Source: Sulfitobacter sp. M39 (GTDB lineage Bacteria; Pseudomonadota; Alphaproteobacteria; Rhodobacterales; Rhodobacteraceae). Taken from it: a stretch of DNA of 64,000 nt. Below the pieces are notes generated by a model. That model was not told where the DNA came from. It ran no database searches and saw only the letters and a program-made list of their open reading frames with translations. Positions within the stretch are counted from its first letter, which is position 1. The number at the start of each line of letters is the position of its first letter. The position numbers and the translations under genes are program-made. Shown piece by piece: positions 9,290 to 17,336 of this stretch. The stretch lies in NCBI RefSeq assembly GCF_021735935.1, contig NZ_WMDZ01000001.1, forward strand, positions 186,001-250,000. Direction: 5' to 3'.

Positions 9290-10471
9290 CTATCCCGCCT
9301 GTTCCGTTGCAACTCTTGTATAGGACAGCGCGGCTAGTGCACCCCTAAGCTCTGCCAGACCTTTAAGGCGACCCAGATAGGAATAGCCCGGATTACTCTT
9401 TTGGGACTGTTCGAATGCCAGCAGGTGACCGTGATCGGGACGCATGGGAATGACGCGCGCGGGCGTTGCTGTCTCGGCATCTTGTAACGCGTGCAAAACC
9501 GCGACCATATCTGTACTACCCCCAAGCGCTGCCGCCTCATAAAAGCTGCCATCTTCTTCGCGCTGCACATTGCGCAGATGGGCAAAGTGGATATGCGCGC
9601 CAAAGCGACGGGCCATTTGCGGCAGATTATTATCGGCGCGGGCACCCAACGACCCCGTGCAAAACGTCAGCCCGTTTGCAGGGCTCGGCACCGCATGGAG
9701 GATAAAAGCCAGATCCTGCGCGGTTGATACACATCGCGGCAAACCGAAAAGCGAAAAGGGCGGATCATCTGGATGGATCGCAAGGCGGACCCCCAAGGCA
9801 TCTGCCTCTGGCACGACGACCTCAAGGAACGCGGCCAGATTGGCCTGAAGGTCGCGGTGCGTCAGGGTTGCAAAACTTTCGATGCCCGCCAGCAGATCCG
9901 CGCGCGTAAACCCTTTGGCGCTACCGGGGAGCCCTGCGATGATATTCGCCTGTAACGCGGCAATCTCGGGCTTTGTCATATGCCCCCACCGCATCTGGGC
10001 CGCTGCTAGCAGATCGGAGGCGTGGTCGGCCTGGGCGTTCGGGCGCGCAAGGATATGCACGTCGAACACCACGAAATCCACCATGTCAAAACGCAAGGCC
10101 TGCCCCTGCCCTTCGATCTCGAAACTCAGATCGGTGCGGGTCCAGTCCAGCAGCGGCATGAAGTTGTAGCAGATCGTCTTGACGCCTGCGCGCGCCAGAT
10201 TACGCATCGTCTCGACCCATGCCGCGATCTCTGCCGTGGCACCGACTCCCTTCAGCTTGATCGCATCCGGCATCCAGATCGACTCGCACACATCCCAGCT
10301 TAGGCCGGCGTCTTCAATCAGCGCCTGAAGGGCCTTGATATCCCTCAGCGGCCAGACCTCGCCGGGGGCGTAGTCGTGCAAGGCGGTCACAATGCCGGTC
10401 GCCCCAGCCTGCTTGATATGGGGAAGCGTGACCGGATCAGACGGGCCAAACCAGCGCCATGTTTCTTTCAT
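9290..10471 (-). CDS. uxuA: D-mannonate dehydratase
   Basis: Converts D-mannonate to KDG in the hexuronate isomerase pathway. The 393 residues match the UxuA length and open with the family signature MKETWRWFGPSDPVTLPHI; later landmarks are GLSWDVCESIWM, ICYNFMPLLDWTRTDL, AIHPDDPPFSLFGLPR and MRPDHGH, which carry the metal-binding His/Asp residues. It lies 38 bp after the TRAP large subunit and 5 bp before kdgK, so transport, dehydration and phosphorylation are probably one transcript. Confidence 0.96.
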   Translation of the reverse strand: MKETWRWFGPSDPVTLPHIKQAGATGIVTALHDYAPGEVWPLRDIKALQALIEDAGLSWDVCESIWMPDAIKLKGVGATAEIAAWVETMRNLARAGVKTICYNFMPLLDWTRTDLSFEIEGQGQALRFDMVDFVVFDVHILARPNAQADHASDLLAAAQMRWGHMTKPEIAALQANIIAGLPGSAKGFTRADLLAGIESFATLTHRDLQANLAAFLEVVVPEADALGVRLAIHPDDPPFSLFGLPRCVSTAQDLAFILHAVPSPANGLTFCTGSLGARADNNLPQMARRFGAHIHFAHLRNVQREEDGSFYEAAALGGSTDMVAVLHALQDAETATPARVIPMRPDHGHLLAFEQSQKSNPGYSYLGRLKGLAELRGALAALSYTRVATEQAG

Positions 10472-10509
10472 GGGGTATCCTTTTCAGTCAGAAGCCTGTG
10501 CCGTCAGGG

Positions 10510-11820
10510 TCATTGGAACGACATCGGCATCAGCGTGCGTGGCAACCACAAAGCGATCTGCGGGAAAAGAATGACCAGCAACAAGATCACCAGCATCGGG
10601 GCCAGAATGATGCAGACATCCCGCAGCACCTTGACCACATTCATCCCCCCGATCGACGCAGAGATCAGCAGACACAAGCCATAAGGCGGCGTGACCAGAC
10701 CAAAGGCCAGCGAGATGATCCCGATGATCGCAAAGGCCACCGGATCAATCCCCGCCGCCCGCGCCACGGGCAAAAGCACCGTACCCAGAATGATAATGGT
10801 CGGGATGGCATCGATGAACAGACCGAAAAACAAGAACAGCGCCGCGATGATCAGCGATGTGCCGATGACGCCAAGCTCTTGCGCGGTCAGCACGTCTACG
10901 ATCAAACGCGGCACGTTGTAGAACGCCAGCATCCAGCCAAAGGCCGACGCCGTCCCGATCGCGAAAAGCGAGATCGACGCAAAACGGCCCGTGTCATAAA
11001 AGATGCCGCCAAGATCGCGTACCGACACGGTGCGATAGACGAAAACCCCCAGGATCAGCGCATAGCCCGCCGCGATGATCGCGCTTTCGGTGGGGGTCAC
11101 AATGCCGCCCACGATGCCGCCGATCACCAGAACCGGGGTCAGCATCGCCAGCGCCGCGCCTTTGAACGCAGACCAGAACTGCGCGAATGTGGGCCGCAGG
11201 GTGACGGGGTAGTCGTATTTCTTGGCATAACCATAGACCGTCGCCATCAGGGCAAAGCCGATCAGCAAGCCGGGAATGGCCCCCGCCAAAAACAGCGCGC
11301 CGACTGAAATCTGCATGACCCCGCCCCACACCACCATGAGGATACTGGGCGGAATGATCACCCCCATCACGGACGAACAGGCCGTGATCGCAATGGCAAA
11401 ACGGGTGTCATAGCCTTCTTTGACCATCGCGGGGATCAGGATCTTGCCGCAGCCCGCCGCATCCGCTGTGGACGACCCCGAGATGCCGGCAAACAGCATC
11501 GACACGGCGACATTCACATGCCCCAACCCACCGGGCATCCAGCCGGTCAGCACGCGGGCAAAATCAATCAGCTTTTGGGTGATCAACCCCGAATTCATCA
11601 GGTTTGCCGCCAACAAAAAGAACGGCACGGCAAGCAGGATGAAGGAATTATACGACTGGAACATACGGTCGATGACGATGAAGGGCGTCAGCCGGATATC
11701 CAGCATCACAATCGGGATAGTCGCGATCCCCAAGGCAAAGGCGACCGGCACCCGCAACGCCACCAGCAGGATGAAACCGCCCACAAGAATAAGACAGGCA
11801 AGACCCGTTGAAACGATCAT
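10510..11820 (-). CDS. dctM: TRAP transporter large membrane subunit (DctM), system 1
   Basis: Twelve-helix sodium-coupled permease subunit of a tripartite ATP-independent periplasmic transporter. The 436 residues are hydrophobic throughout, with the DctM hallmarks FFLLAANLMNSG near residue 60, an AGISGSSTADAAGCGKI segment and the VTPPYGLCLL segment near the C-terminus. The true start is the ATG at 11820, which overlaps the stop of dctQ (ATGA); an upstream in-frame ATG at 11892 lies deep in dctQ. Given its neighbours, the likely cargo is a hexuronate or unsaturated uronate. Confidence 0.94.
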   Translation of the reverse strand: MIVSTGLACLILVGGFILLVALRVPVAFALGIATIPIVMLDIRLTPFIVIDRMFQSYNSFILLAVPFFLLAANLMNSGLITQKLIDFARVLTGWMPGGLGHVNVAVSMLFAGISGSSTADAAGCGKILIPAMVKEGYDTRFAIAITACSSVMGVIIPPSILMVVWGGVMQISVGALFLAGAIPGLLIGFALMATVYGYAKKYDYPVTLRPTFAQFWSAFKGAALAMLTPVLVIGGIVGGIVTPTESAIIAAGYALILGVFVYRTVSVRDLGGIFYDTGRFASISLFAIGTASAFGWMLAFYNVPRLIVDVLTAQELGVIGTSLIIAALFLFFGLFIDAIPTIIILGTVLLPVARAAGIDPVAFAIIGIISLAFGLVTPPYGLCLLISASIGGMNVVKVLRDVCIILAPMLVILLLVILFPQIALWLPRTLMPMSFQ

Positions 11821-12311
11821 GATACGGCCCGCCCCTCTGTGCGGTAGACCGCAAATGCTTCGTACAAACGGTAAAGGGCAAAGACCGCCCAAAGCACACC
11901 GGCGATCGGGACAGAGATATGCGTGAACATCAGATTTGCACGCATCATGACCGACGTCTGGTTGCCCCCGAATTTGGCGTAATCAATGCCGTACCATGCG
12001 AACAACAGCGCAAACCCCGCGACCAACCCAAGCACTAGTGCTTGCTGCAAGAACGCCAGCAGCGGATGCTTGGCACCGGGGATGACCTGAACGTCGAAAT
12101 GCGTCCCCTCCCACACCGCCAGGGCAGACCCGAGCATCACAACCCATACAAAGATGAACGTGGCCAGTTCTTCGGTCCATAGATAGACGGGGATCACCCC
12201 GGTGTAGCGCGCAATGACCTGCAGGCCGACGGGGATCGCCAGTGAAAACATCAGCACCCCCACGACGAAGCGGAGCAAGGATGCGAGCAGTTCCAGACCA
12301 CGCAGGATCAT
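11817..12311 (-). CDS. dctQ: TRAP transporter small membrane subunit (DctQ), system 1
   Basis: Four-helix small membrane subunit. The 164 residues have four hydrophobic segments (about 8-30, 42-64, 85-107, 128-150) and the typical LWTEELATFIFVWVVMLGSA stretch (helix 2, read in family alignments as W-x-E-E). I used the ATG at 12311, since residues upstream of it fall in the intercistronic hairpin. Its stop overlaps the dctM start by 4 bp. Confidence 0.92.
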   Translation of the reverse strand: MILRGLELLASLLRFVVGVLMFSLAIPVGLQVIARYTGVIPVYLWTEELATFIFVWVVMLGSALAVWEGTHFDVQVIPGAKHPLLAFLQQALVLGLVAGFALLFAWYGIDYAKFGGNQTSVMMRANLMFTHISVPIAGVLWAVFALYRLYEAFAVYRTEGRAVS

Positions 12312-12344
12312 GTGCTTACCGATCAACTTGAGTGAAAATAAAAT

Positions 12345-12373
12345 CCCCCTCGGGTCGCAAGAACCCAAGGGGG
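12345..12373 (-). terminator. Stem-loop between dctP and dctQ of system 1
   Basis: On the minus strand CCCCCTTGGGTT can pair with GACCCGAGGGGG across a short loop, followed by ATTTTATTTT. It has the form of an intrinsic terminator placed between the binding-protein gene and the membrane genes, and probably raises dctP expression over dctQM by partial termination or mRNA protection. Confidence 0.75.
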
Positions 12374-12385
12374 CATCCGCAGGGA

Positions 12386-13378
12386 TTACTTGGCGCGGAC
12401 CGCTTCAAGCAGGTCCGATGCGCCGATCTCGGCGGCATAGGCATCCTGCACGGGCTCGACCATTTCCAGCATCTTGTCGCGGTTTTCGAATTCGGACACG
12501 GTCAGCTGACCGGCATCGACCATCTCTTGCAGCTTTACGCCGTCCTCGCGCGATTCCAGCTCGCGGCCATAGGCCCCTGCCTCTTCGCCCGCTTCAAGTA
12601 CGACGGCCTGTAGGTCTGCGGGCAGGCTGTTGAAGGTCTTGCCGCTCATCACGATGGGGCGCACGGTGATCGAATGGCGCGTCAGCGTCAGGTTCGGGGC
12701 AACCTCGTAGAACTTGAGGTTCTGAATGCTCGCGGCCTCGTTTTCAAACCCTGCGATGACGCCGGTCTGGATGGCGTTGTAAACCTCGTTATAGGCAATC
12801 GCCGAAGGGGCCGCCGTCAACGCCGAGAAGATCTGCGCCTGGATCGGCGCGCCCATGACCCGCATCTTGTGGCCCTTCAGATCATCAAAGGTTACGACAG
12901 GCTTCTTGGACAGCAGATTGCGCGTGCCCCCGCCGGTGTAGCCCACGATCTTGATATCGGCTTTCTCCAGCAGCTCGTCCTCCAGCGGCGCAAGCACATC
13001 GCTGGACAAGACCGCATTCCAGTGGTCCAGATCGCGGAACAGGAACGGCATGTCCATCAGCGGGATGGACGGGGCGAACTTGGCCATGTTGGACGGCGCA
13101 AGAATGGTATAATCGATCGCCACACCCTGGTTCAGGAAGGTGACGTAATCGCTTTCAACGCCAAGCTCGCCGTTCAGACGCAAGTCAAACGTCACATCGC
13201 CGTCGTATTTCTCGCCGACCAGTTCCTCGAATTTGCGCAAGGTTTTGGTAAAGGCATGTTCCTCATCGAACATGCTCGCGCCCCGCAGAACCGTCTCGGC
13301 CTGCGCGGTAGCGGTAAAGAGCGTCGCAGCAACGGCGGCACCCGAAACAAGCTGTGCTGTCTTGGTAAAAAATGACAT
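12386..13378 (-). CDS. dctP: TRAP transporter solute-binding protein (DctP), system 1
   Basis: Periplasmic receptor of TRAP system 1. The 330 residues start with a signal peptide cleaved after TATAQA (residue 27). The DctP fold is shown by LKGHKMRVMGAPIQ near residue 170, whose Arg normally forms the salt bridge with the substrate carboxylate, and by YNAIQTGVIAGFENE near 205. A GGGAGG ribosome site precedes the ATG. A promoter with the island's repeat operator lies upstream at 13442-13491. Binding of a uronate is inferred from context only. Confidence 0.93.
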   Translation of the reverse strand: MSFFTKTAQLVSGAAVAATLFTATAQAETVLRGASMFDEEHAFTKTLRKFEELVGEKYDGDVTFDLRLNGELGVESDYVTFLNQGVAIDYTILAPSNMAKFAPSIPLMDMPFLFRDLDHWNAVLSSDVLAPLEDELLEKADIKIVGYTGGGTRNLLSKKPVVTFDDLKGHKMRVMGAPIQAQIFSALTAAPSAIAYNEVYNAIQTGVIAGFENEAASIQNLKFYEVAPNLTLTRHSITVRPIVMSGKTFNSLPADLQAVVLEAGEEAGAYGRELESREDGVKLQEMVDAGQLTVSEFENRDKMLEMVEPVQDAYAAEIGASDLLEAVRAK

Positions 13379-13441
13379 GGTAGTCCTCCCTGATTGTTGC
13401 CTGACCAGATGCGTGCCCGATCAGATTCTCCCTGACGTGAA

Positions 13442-13491
13442 ATATGGTGTTAGTATTTGTAATGCGTCAAGTTTATTTGTAATTATTTGTA
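13442..13491 (-). promoter_or_regulatory. dctP1 promoter with three in-phase TACAA units
   Basis: On the minus strand a -35 TTGACG (13470-13465) and a -10 CCATAT (13447-13442) are 17 bp apart. A complete TACAA-N5-TACAA element lies just upstream (13477-13491), and a third TACAA unit sits in the spacer (13457-13461), exactly 20 bp from the next unit. All three therefore face the same side of the helix. Placement within and beside the promoter fits repression. Nothing else is seen in the 166-bp gap 13379-13544. Confidence 0.6.
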
Positions 13492-13544
13492 TACTCCAAG
13501 GTTATCAGCGGCTTATCCCCCACGCGCCGCTGCCCCTTGCCGGG

Positions 13545-15050
13545 TCAAACGACCGGCAGCAGCTCTGCCGGCAGGTCTTGGTAGCAGACGGGGCGCAGGA
13601 AACGGCGGATCGCCAGCGTCCCGACCGACGTCGCGCCAAAGTTGGTCGACGCGGGATAGGGCCCGCCGTGGACCATCGCGCCGCTGACCTCCACGCCCGT
13701 GGGAAAGCCGTTGGCCAATATCCGCCCCGCCTTGCGCTCTAACACCGGCATCAAGGCCTTGGCGGCAGCGGTATCGCCCGTGTCCATTTGCAACGTGCAG
13801 GTCAGCTGCCCGTCCAGCCCTTTGGCAACCGCGGCCATCTCATCCTCATCGGCCACACGCACGACAATACCAAGTGGTCCAAACACCTCATGCGCCAGCG
13901 CGTCGCTGTTCAGCCAATCGGTGCCAGAGACCTCGAAGACAGCAGGGGTGACACGACGCGCCTCGCCCCGATCCGAGGAAACGAGGGCGCGTGTACACCC
14001 CGCGCGCGCGATACGATCACGCCCGTCAAAATAGGCGTCGGCGATCCCCGCCGTCAGCGTTGTTTGGACAGGGCTGTCGTGCAAGGCGGCGACCGCGGCA
14101 TCGCGGAAGGCATCGGCACCGGGGCCGTCAGTGACCACCACCACACCCGGGTTCGTGCAGAACTGCCCTGCCCCCATCGTCAACGACGCGGCCCACCCCG
14201 CCCCGATCTCTGCGCCACGGGCGGAGGCTGCGGCGGGCAGTACAAAGACCGGGTTAATCGACCCCAGCTCGCCGAAAAACGGAATGGGTTCGGGCCGCTG
14301 TGCACATAGATCAAACAGCGCGCGTCCGCCGCGCAGCGATCCGGTAAAACCGACGGCCTTGATCAGCGGATGCTGCACCAGGGCCTGCCCGACCTCTAGC
14401 CCGCCTCCCTGGATCAACGAGAATACACCCGCGGGCATGTCGCAAGCTGTAATGGCGGCGGCAATCGCTGCGGCCACGACCTCTGCCGTGCCGGGGTGCG
14501 CGTGGTGTCCCCTGACAACCACCGGACAGCCCGCCGCCAAGGCCGCCGCCGTATCCCCGCCCGCCGTCGAAAACGCGAGCGGGAAGTTCGACGCCCCAAA
14601 GACCGCAACAGGGCCAATCGGGCGCTGGATCATCCGCAAATCGGATCGTGGCAAAGGCGCGCGATCTGGCAGGGCCGCATCATGGCGCGCGTCCAGAAAG
14701 CTGCCTTCAAGGATATGCGTCGCGAACATGCGCAGCTGACCGGATGTGCGCCCCGTTTCACCGCGCAAACGCGCGTCGGGCAGTCCGGTTTCTTGGGTGC
14801 CGATCAGGGCCAATGTGTCGATACGGGCGTCAACCTCGTCCGCGATCGCATTCAGGAAGGCCGCGCGATCCTGCGCTGTGGTGGCGCTGTAGGCGTCAAA
14901 CGCATCCTCGGCAGCCTGCGCGGCGCGGTCTACCAGATCAACGGTGCCGGCGGCGAAAATCCGTGGCTCCCCGTCGGCGGGGTCGGATGAAAATTGCTCT
15001 GCCGCGCCGGTCCATTCGCCTGCGATCAGGTGTTTGCCCATCAGTTCCAT
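13545..15050 (-). CDS. 2,5-dioxovalerate (alpha-ketoglutarate semialdehyde) dehydrogenase
   Basis: Oxidises alpha-ketoglutarate semialdehyde to 2-oxoglutarate with NAD(P)+, the last step of non-phosphorylating aldonate/aldarate routes. The 501-residue aldehyde dehydrogenase belongs to the KGSADH type, shown by its start (GKHLIAGEWTG), by VFGASNFPLAFSTAGGDTAA in the cofactor region, by FFGELGSINPVFVLP with the general-base Glu (about 268) and by MGAGQFCTNPGVV with the catalytic Cys (about 303). The ribosome site AAGGAAG supports the ATG at 15050; a second ATG lies three codons in. It sits 24 bp after the SDR terminator. Confidence 0.88.
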   Translation of the reverse strand: MELMGKHLIAGEWTGAAEQFSSDPADGEPRIFAAGTVDLVDRAAQAAEDAFDAYSATTAQDRAAFLNAIADEVDARIDTLALIGTQETGLPDARLRGETGRTSGQLRMFATHILEGSFLDARHDAALPDRAPLPRSDLRMIQRPIGPVAVFGASNFPLAFSTAGGDTAAALAAGCPVVVRGHHAHPGTAEVVAAAIAAAITACDMPAGVFSLIQGGGLEVGQALVQHPLIKAVGFTGSLRGGRALFDLCAQRPEPIPFFGELGSINPVFVLPAAASARGAEIGAGWAASLTMGAGQFCTNPGVVVVTDGPGADAFRDAAVAALHDSPVQTTLTAGIADAYFDGRDRIARAGCTRALVSSDRGEARRVTPAVFEVSGTDWLNSDALAHEVFGPLGIVVRVADEDEMAAVAKGLDGQLTCTLQMDTGDTAAAKALMPVLERKAGRILANGFPTGVEVSGAMVHGGPYPASTNFGATSVGTLAIRRFLRPVCYQDLPAELLPVV

Positions 15051-15074
15051 GCTGCGCTTCCTTTAGGTTTTGTC

Positions 15075-15112
15075 AAAAAAGCCGGCGGCCGCGTGTATCC
15101 GCAGCCGCCGGT
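15075..15112 (-). terminator. Intrinsic terminator after the SDR gene
   Basis: On the minus strand CCGGCGGC pairs with GCCGCCGG around a 14-base loop, followed at once by six T's (15080-15075). It lies between the SDR and KGSADH genes in the same direction, with only 24 bp left before the next start, so KGSADH must depend on read-through, processing, or a promoter overlapping the hairpin. Confidence 0.85.
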
Positions 15113-15122
15113 CGTGTCGTTG

Positions 15123-15869
15123 CTAGGAAAACAGCATGCCGCCGTTGATATCGACGTTGGCACCGGTGATGAACGCCGCATCATCCGAGGCAAGGAACAC
15201 CGCCAGCTTTGCCACATCTTCCGAAGTCCCCTCGCGTTTCACGGGCGAGACATTGGCCACATGGGTCCGCACTTCGGGTTTGGTAAAGATGTTGTGGAAA
15301 TCGGTATCAATCATCCCCGGACAAAGCGAATTCACACGGATTTTCGGACCCAGTTCTTTCGCCAGACCCCGCGTCAGGGTCATCAGCGCCCCCTTGGATG
15401 CGCCGTAGGCCGAGGCACCGGGCCCGCCGCCATCGCGACCGGCCTGCGACGCGAGCCCGACAATCGACGACCCTTCGGTCATGTGGGGCAGACATTCACG
15501 CACCATCAGCACAAAGGATGTCAGGTTCACGTCCATGACCGACTGCCAGTGATCCAGCGTCATGTCCGCCATGGTGACCCGCGCGATCAGCCCGCCAGTG
15601 ACGTGGACCAGCGTATCGACCTGCCCGAATTCCTTGACGGTCTTGTCTACCAGCGCGGCAACATCGGCCTCTTTGGTCATATCGCCCTGCAGCGCGAAGG
15701 CATTGCCGCCCGCCGCCTTGATCTCTGCGACGGCGCTGTCGGCCCCTTCAGAGCTTGCCATATAGTTAATCGCCACATTCGCGCCCCGCGCCGCGAGCTC
15801 AAGCACGCAGGCGCGGCCGATATCGCGGCCACCGCCGGTTACAATTGCGGTTTTCCCTTTGAGGTCCAT
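15123..15869 (-). CDS. SDR family oxidoreductase, probable uronate/DEH reductase
   Basis: A 248-residue classical short-chain dehydrogenase: cofactor motif TGGGRDIG (residues 11-18), Asn114, catalytic Ser141, Tyr155 and Lys159 (YGASK), and the PGMIDTDF loop. The substrate is inferred. It is the first gene of the minus-strand run and is divergent from kdgF, whose product 4-deoxy-L-erythro-5-hexoseulose uronate (DEH) needs an SDR reductase to become KDG. A KduD-like or sugar dehydrogenase role is also possible. A GGAGA ribosome site precedes the ATG. Confidence 0.85.
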   Translation of the reverse strand: MDLKGKTAIVTGGGRDIGRACVLELAARGANVAINYMASSEGADSAVAEIKAAGGNAFALQGDMTKEADVAALVDKTVKEFGQVDTLVHVTGGLIARVTMADMTLDHWQSVMDVNLTSFVLMVRECLPHMTEGSSIVGLASQAGRDGGGPGASAYGASKGALMTLTRGLAKELGPKIRVNSLCPGMIDTDFHNIFTKPEVRTHVANVSPVKREGTSEDVAKLAVFLASDDAAFITGANVDINGGMLFS

Positions 15870-16025
15870 GATCGTCTCCTGAATATAAAATTCTGCGGAG
15901 GAACCTGACCGAGCAGTGCTCTCCGCGTCTCCCTTCGATGCACAATGGGGTTCAAGGGCGGCGATGCACGCCCAACAACTGCATTATCCGTCCCCTTGCT
16001 TAGGGCAAACCTCGGGGCACGACAA

Positions 16026-16040
16026 TACAAATTATTACAA
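16026..16040. promoter_or_regulatory. Direct-repeat operator, SDR side
   Basis: TACAAATTATTACAA: two TACAA units 10 bp apart, start to start. It lies 157 bp upstream of the SDR start codon. The same element recurs at 16198, 21016, 20985 (degenerate) and 13477 (other strand). Confidence 0.6.
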
Positions 16041-16176
16041 CTATGGAGATTGGTAATTCGAGAAGGTCTTTGGCCTCGGCGGAAAAGACCTACAAAACAG
16101 TCGATTATGGTCGCAATTAGGCATAAAACCCGACGAAAGTCGCTACAGCCTACGGCACGCCTCTCACCCAAATCTG

Positions 16177-16212
16177 TTGACAACATCCAAAAATAGTTAC
16201 AAATTATTACAT
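16177..16212 (+). promoter_or_regulatory. kdgF promoter overlapped by a direct-repeat operator
   Basis: TTGACA at 16177-16182 is a perfect -35. The -10 expected 17-18 bp later falls in AAATTA/CAAATT at 16200-16206, inside the element TACAAATTATTACAT (16198-16212). A protein bound there would block the polymerase, as expected for a repressor. The kdgF start codon is 28 bp further on with a GGGGAGG ribosome site. Confidence 0.55.
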
Positions 16213-16240
16213 CTGATTAAAGCCGGGGGGAGGCATACCA

Positions 16241-16588
16241 ATGGACACCACAGAAGACGCATCACAGGGTTGGATGACCTCGGGCCCCGGCGCGCAGCGG
16301 CGCATCTTGTGTCAGGACAAAGCGCTGATGATGGTAGAGTTCATGTTCGAAAAGGACGGCGTCGGCGTGCCCCATTCGCATCCCCATGTCCAGACGACCT
16401 TCGTGTCCTCTGGCCAGTTCGAATTCACCGTTGGGGGCGACACGCAGATCCTGAACCCCGGCGATGCGTTGATCATCCCGTCGAACGTCGAACACTCCTG
16501 CCTGTGCTTGCAGGCGGGGAAACTGCTCGACAGTTTTGCACCGCGGCGGGATGATTTCATGGCGGCCCACGGGCTACCGCTAGAGTAA
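16241..16588 (+). CDS. kdgF: KdgF-type cupin, unsaturated uronate linearisation
   Basis: Small metal-dependent cupin catalysing ring opening of 4,5-unsaturated uronates (released by alginate, pectin or ulvan lyases) to the linear ketouronate. The 115 residues have cupin motif 1 HSHPHVQTTFVSSGQFEF (His45, His47, His49, Gln51), motif 2 LNPGDALIIPSNVEH (His85), and the C-terminal LLDSFAPRRDDF that is typical of KdgF. It is divergent from the SDR gene and converges on the GntR gene 4 bp away. The KdgF name rests on motif pattern and context; a general cupin is the alternative. Confidence 0.82.
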   Translation: MDTTEDASQGWMTSGPGAQRRILCQDKALMMVEFMFEKDGVGVPHSHPHVQTTFVSSGQFEFTVGGDTQILNPGDALIIPSNVEHSCLCLQAGKLLDSFAPRRDDFMAAHGLPLE

Positions 16589-16592
16589 GCGG

Positions 16593-17336
16593 TTAGCCTT
16601 CGAACACACGGTTCTTTGCATTCTCGACATGGGCGCGCATGGCGGCGCGGGCTTCGGCCTGATCCCGTGCGATGATCGCGGCGAGGATGCGGCGGTGTTC
16701 TTGCTGGACAAGCTCCATCCGCTCGCGCGGTTTGCTGAGCGACAGGTTCCGCGTCAGGTTAAGGCCGGTGAGAATGTTCGACTTCATAGAGGTGCGCGCA
16801 GTTGCGAAATACTGGTTGCCCGATGCCTCGCAGATCGCCTGATGAAAGGCCTCGTCCGCTTCGACGCCCAACTCCCCTTCGCGAATACAGCGGTCCAGCT
16901 CCTTGAAATGGGCGCGCAGCTTGGCCAGATCCGCGTCTGTATGGCGGACGGCGGCAAGGAACGCCGCCTCCCCTTCAATCGCGGCGCGGAATTCGAAGGT
17001 GCGCTGGATATCGGCGATGGACCCCACGGGCGCAAAGGTCAGCACCGCCGTATCGGGGCGGCGCTGCACAAAAGACCCGGACCCCTGCCGCGACACGACC
17101 ACCCCGTCTTCGCGCAGCTGCTTGAGCGCCTGACGCAGCACCGGCCGAGACACCTCCAGCATCTCGCTCATGGCGTGTTCCGTCGGCAGCTTATCCCCGA
17201 CCGCGGTCTCCCCGCTGGAGATCATCGCGAGGATTTTCTCGTAGGCGTGATCCGCGAGCGTGCGTTCCTTGGCGGGCTTGCCCATGGCGGAACGGCTCGC
17301 GTCTGCGCCTGCTACCGGTTGTTTTGTTCCCGCCAT
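16593..17336 (-). CDS. GntR family regulator with FCD domain
   Basis: A 247-residue ligand-responsive DNA-binding protein. The N-terminal winged helix covers about residues 20-85 (GDKLPTEHAMSEMLEVSRP, then VLRQALKQLREDGVV and RQGSGSFV), and an all-helical FCD ligand domain fills about 100-240 with the FEFRAAIEGEAA and FHQAICEASGN segments that carry metal-binding residues. I took the ATG at 17336, which overlaps the upstream RraA-like gene by 25 bp; an alternative start is 17285. Neither has a good ribosome site. As the only regulator in the island it is the natural candidate to bind the TACAA repeats and sense a uronate or KDG. Confidence 0.9.
   Translation of the reverse strand: MAGTKQPVAGADASRSAMGKPAKERTLADHAYEKILAMISSGETAVGDKLPTEHAMSEMLEVSRPVLRQALKQLREDGVVVSRQGSGSFVQRRPDTAVLTFAPVGSIADIQRTFEFRAAIEGEAAFLAAVRHTDADLAKLRAHFKELDRCIREGELGVEADEAFHQAICEASGNQYFATARTSMKSNILTGLNLTRNLSLSKPRERMELVQQEHRRILAAIIARDQAEARAAMRAHVENAKNRVFEG

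Larger units (their letters stand above)
15870..16240. promoter_or_regulatory. Divergent SDR/kdgF control region
   Basis: A 371-bp gene-free region between two divergent genes. It is much more AT-rich than its surroundings. It holds two copies of the island's repeat element, at 16026-16040 and 16198-16212, and a TTGACA box at 16177-16182 reading toward kdgF. I see no ORF or strong hairpin in it. Confidence 0.65.

Noticed and set aside
10459..11307. Plus-strand open frame (282 codons) rich in Gln, Arg, Asp and His over the TRAP large subunit
   Set aside because: Antisense of hydrophobic helix codons; such composition is the typical shadow of membrane proteins. Similar ones at 18975-19373 and 51810-52553 are rejected for the same reason.
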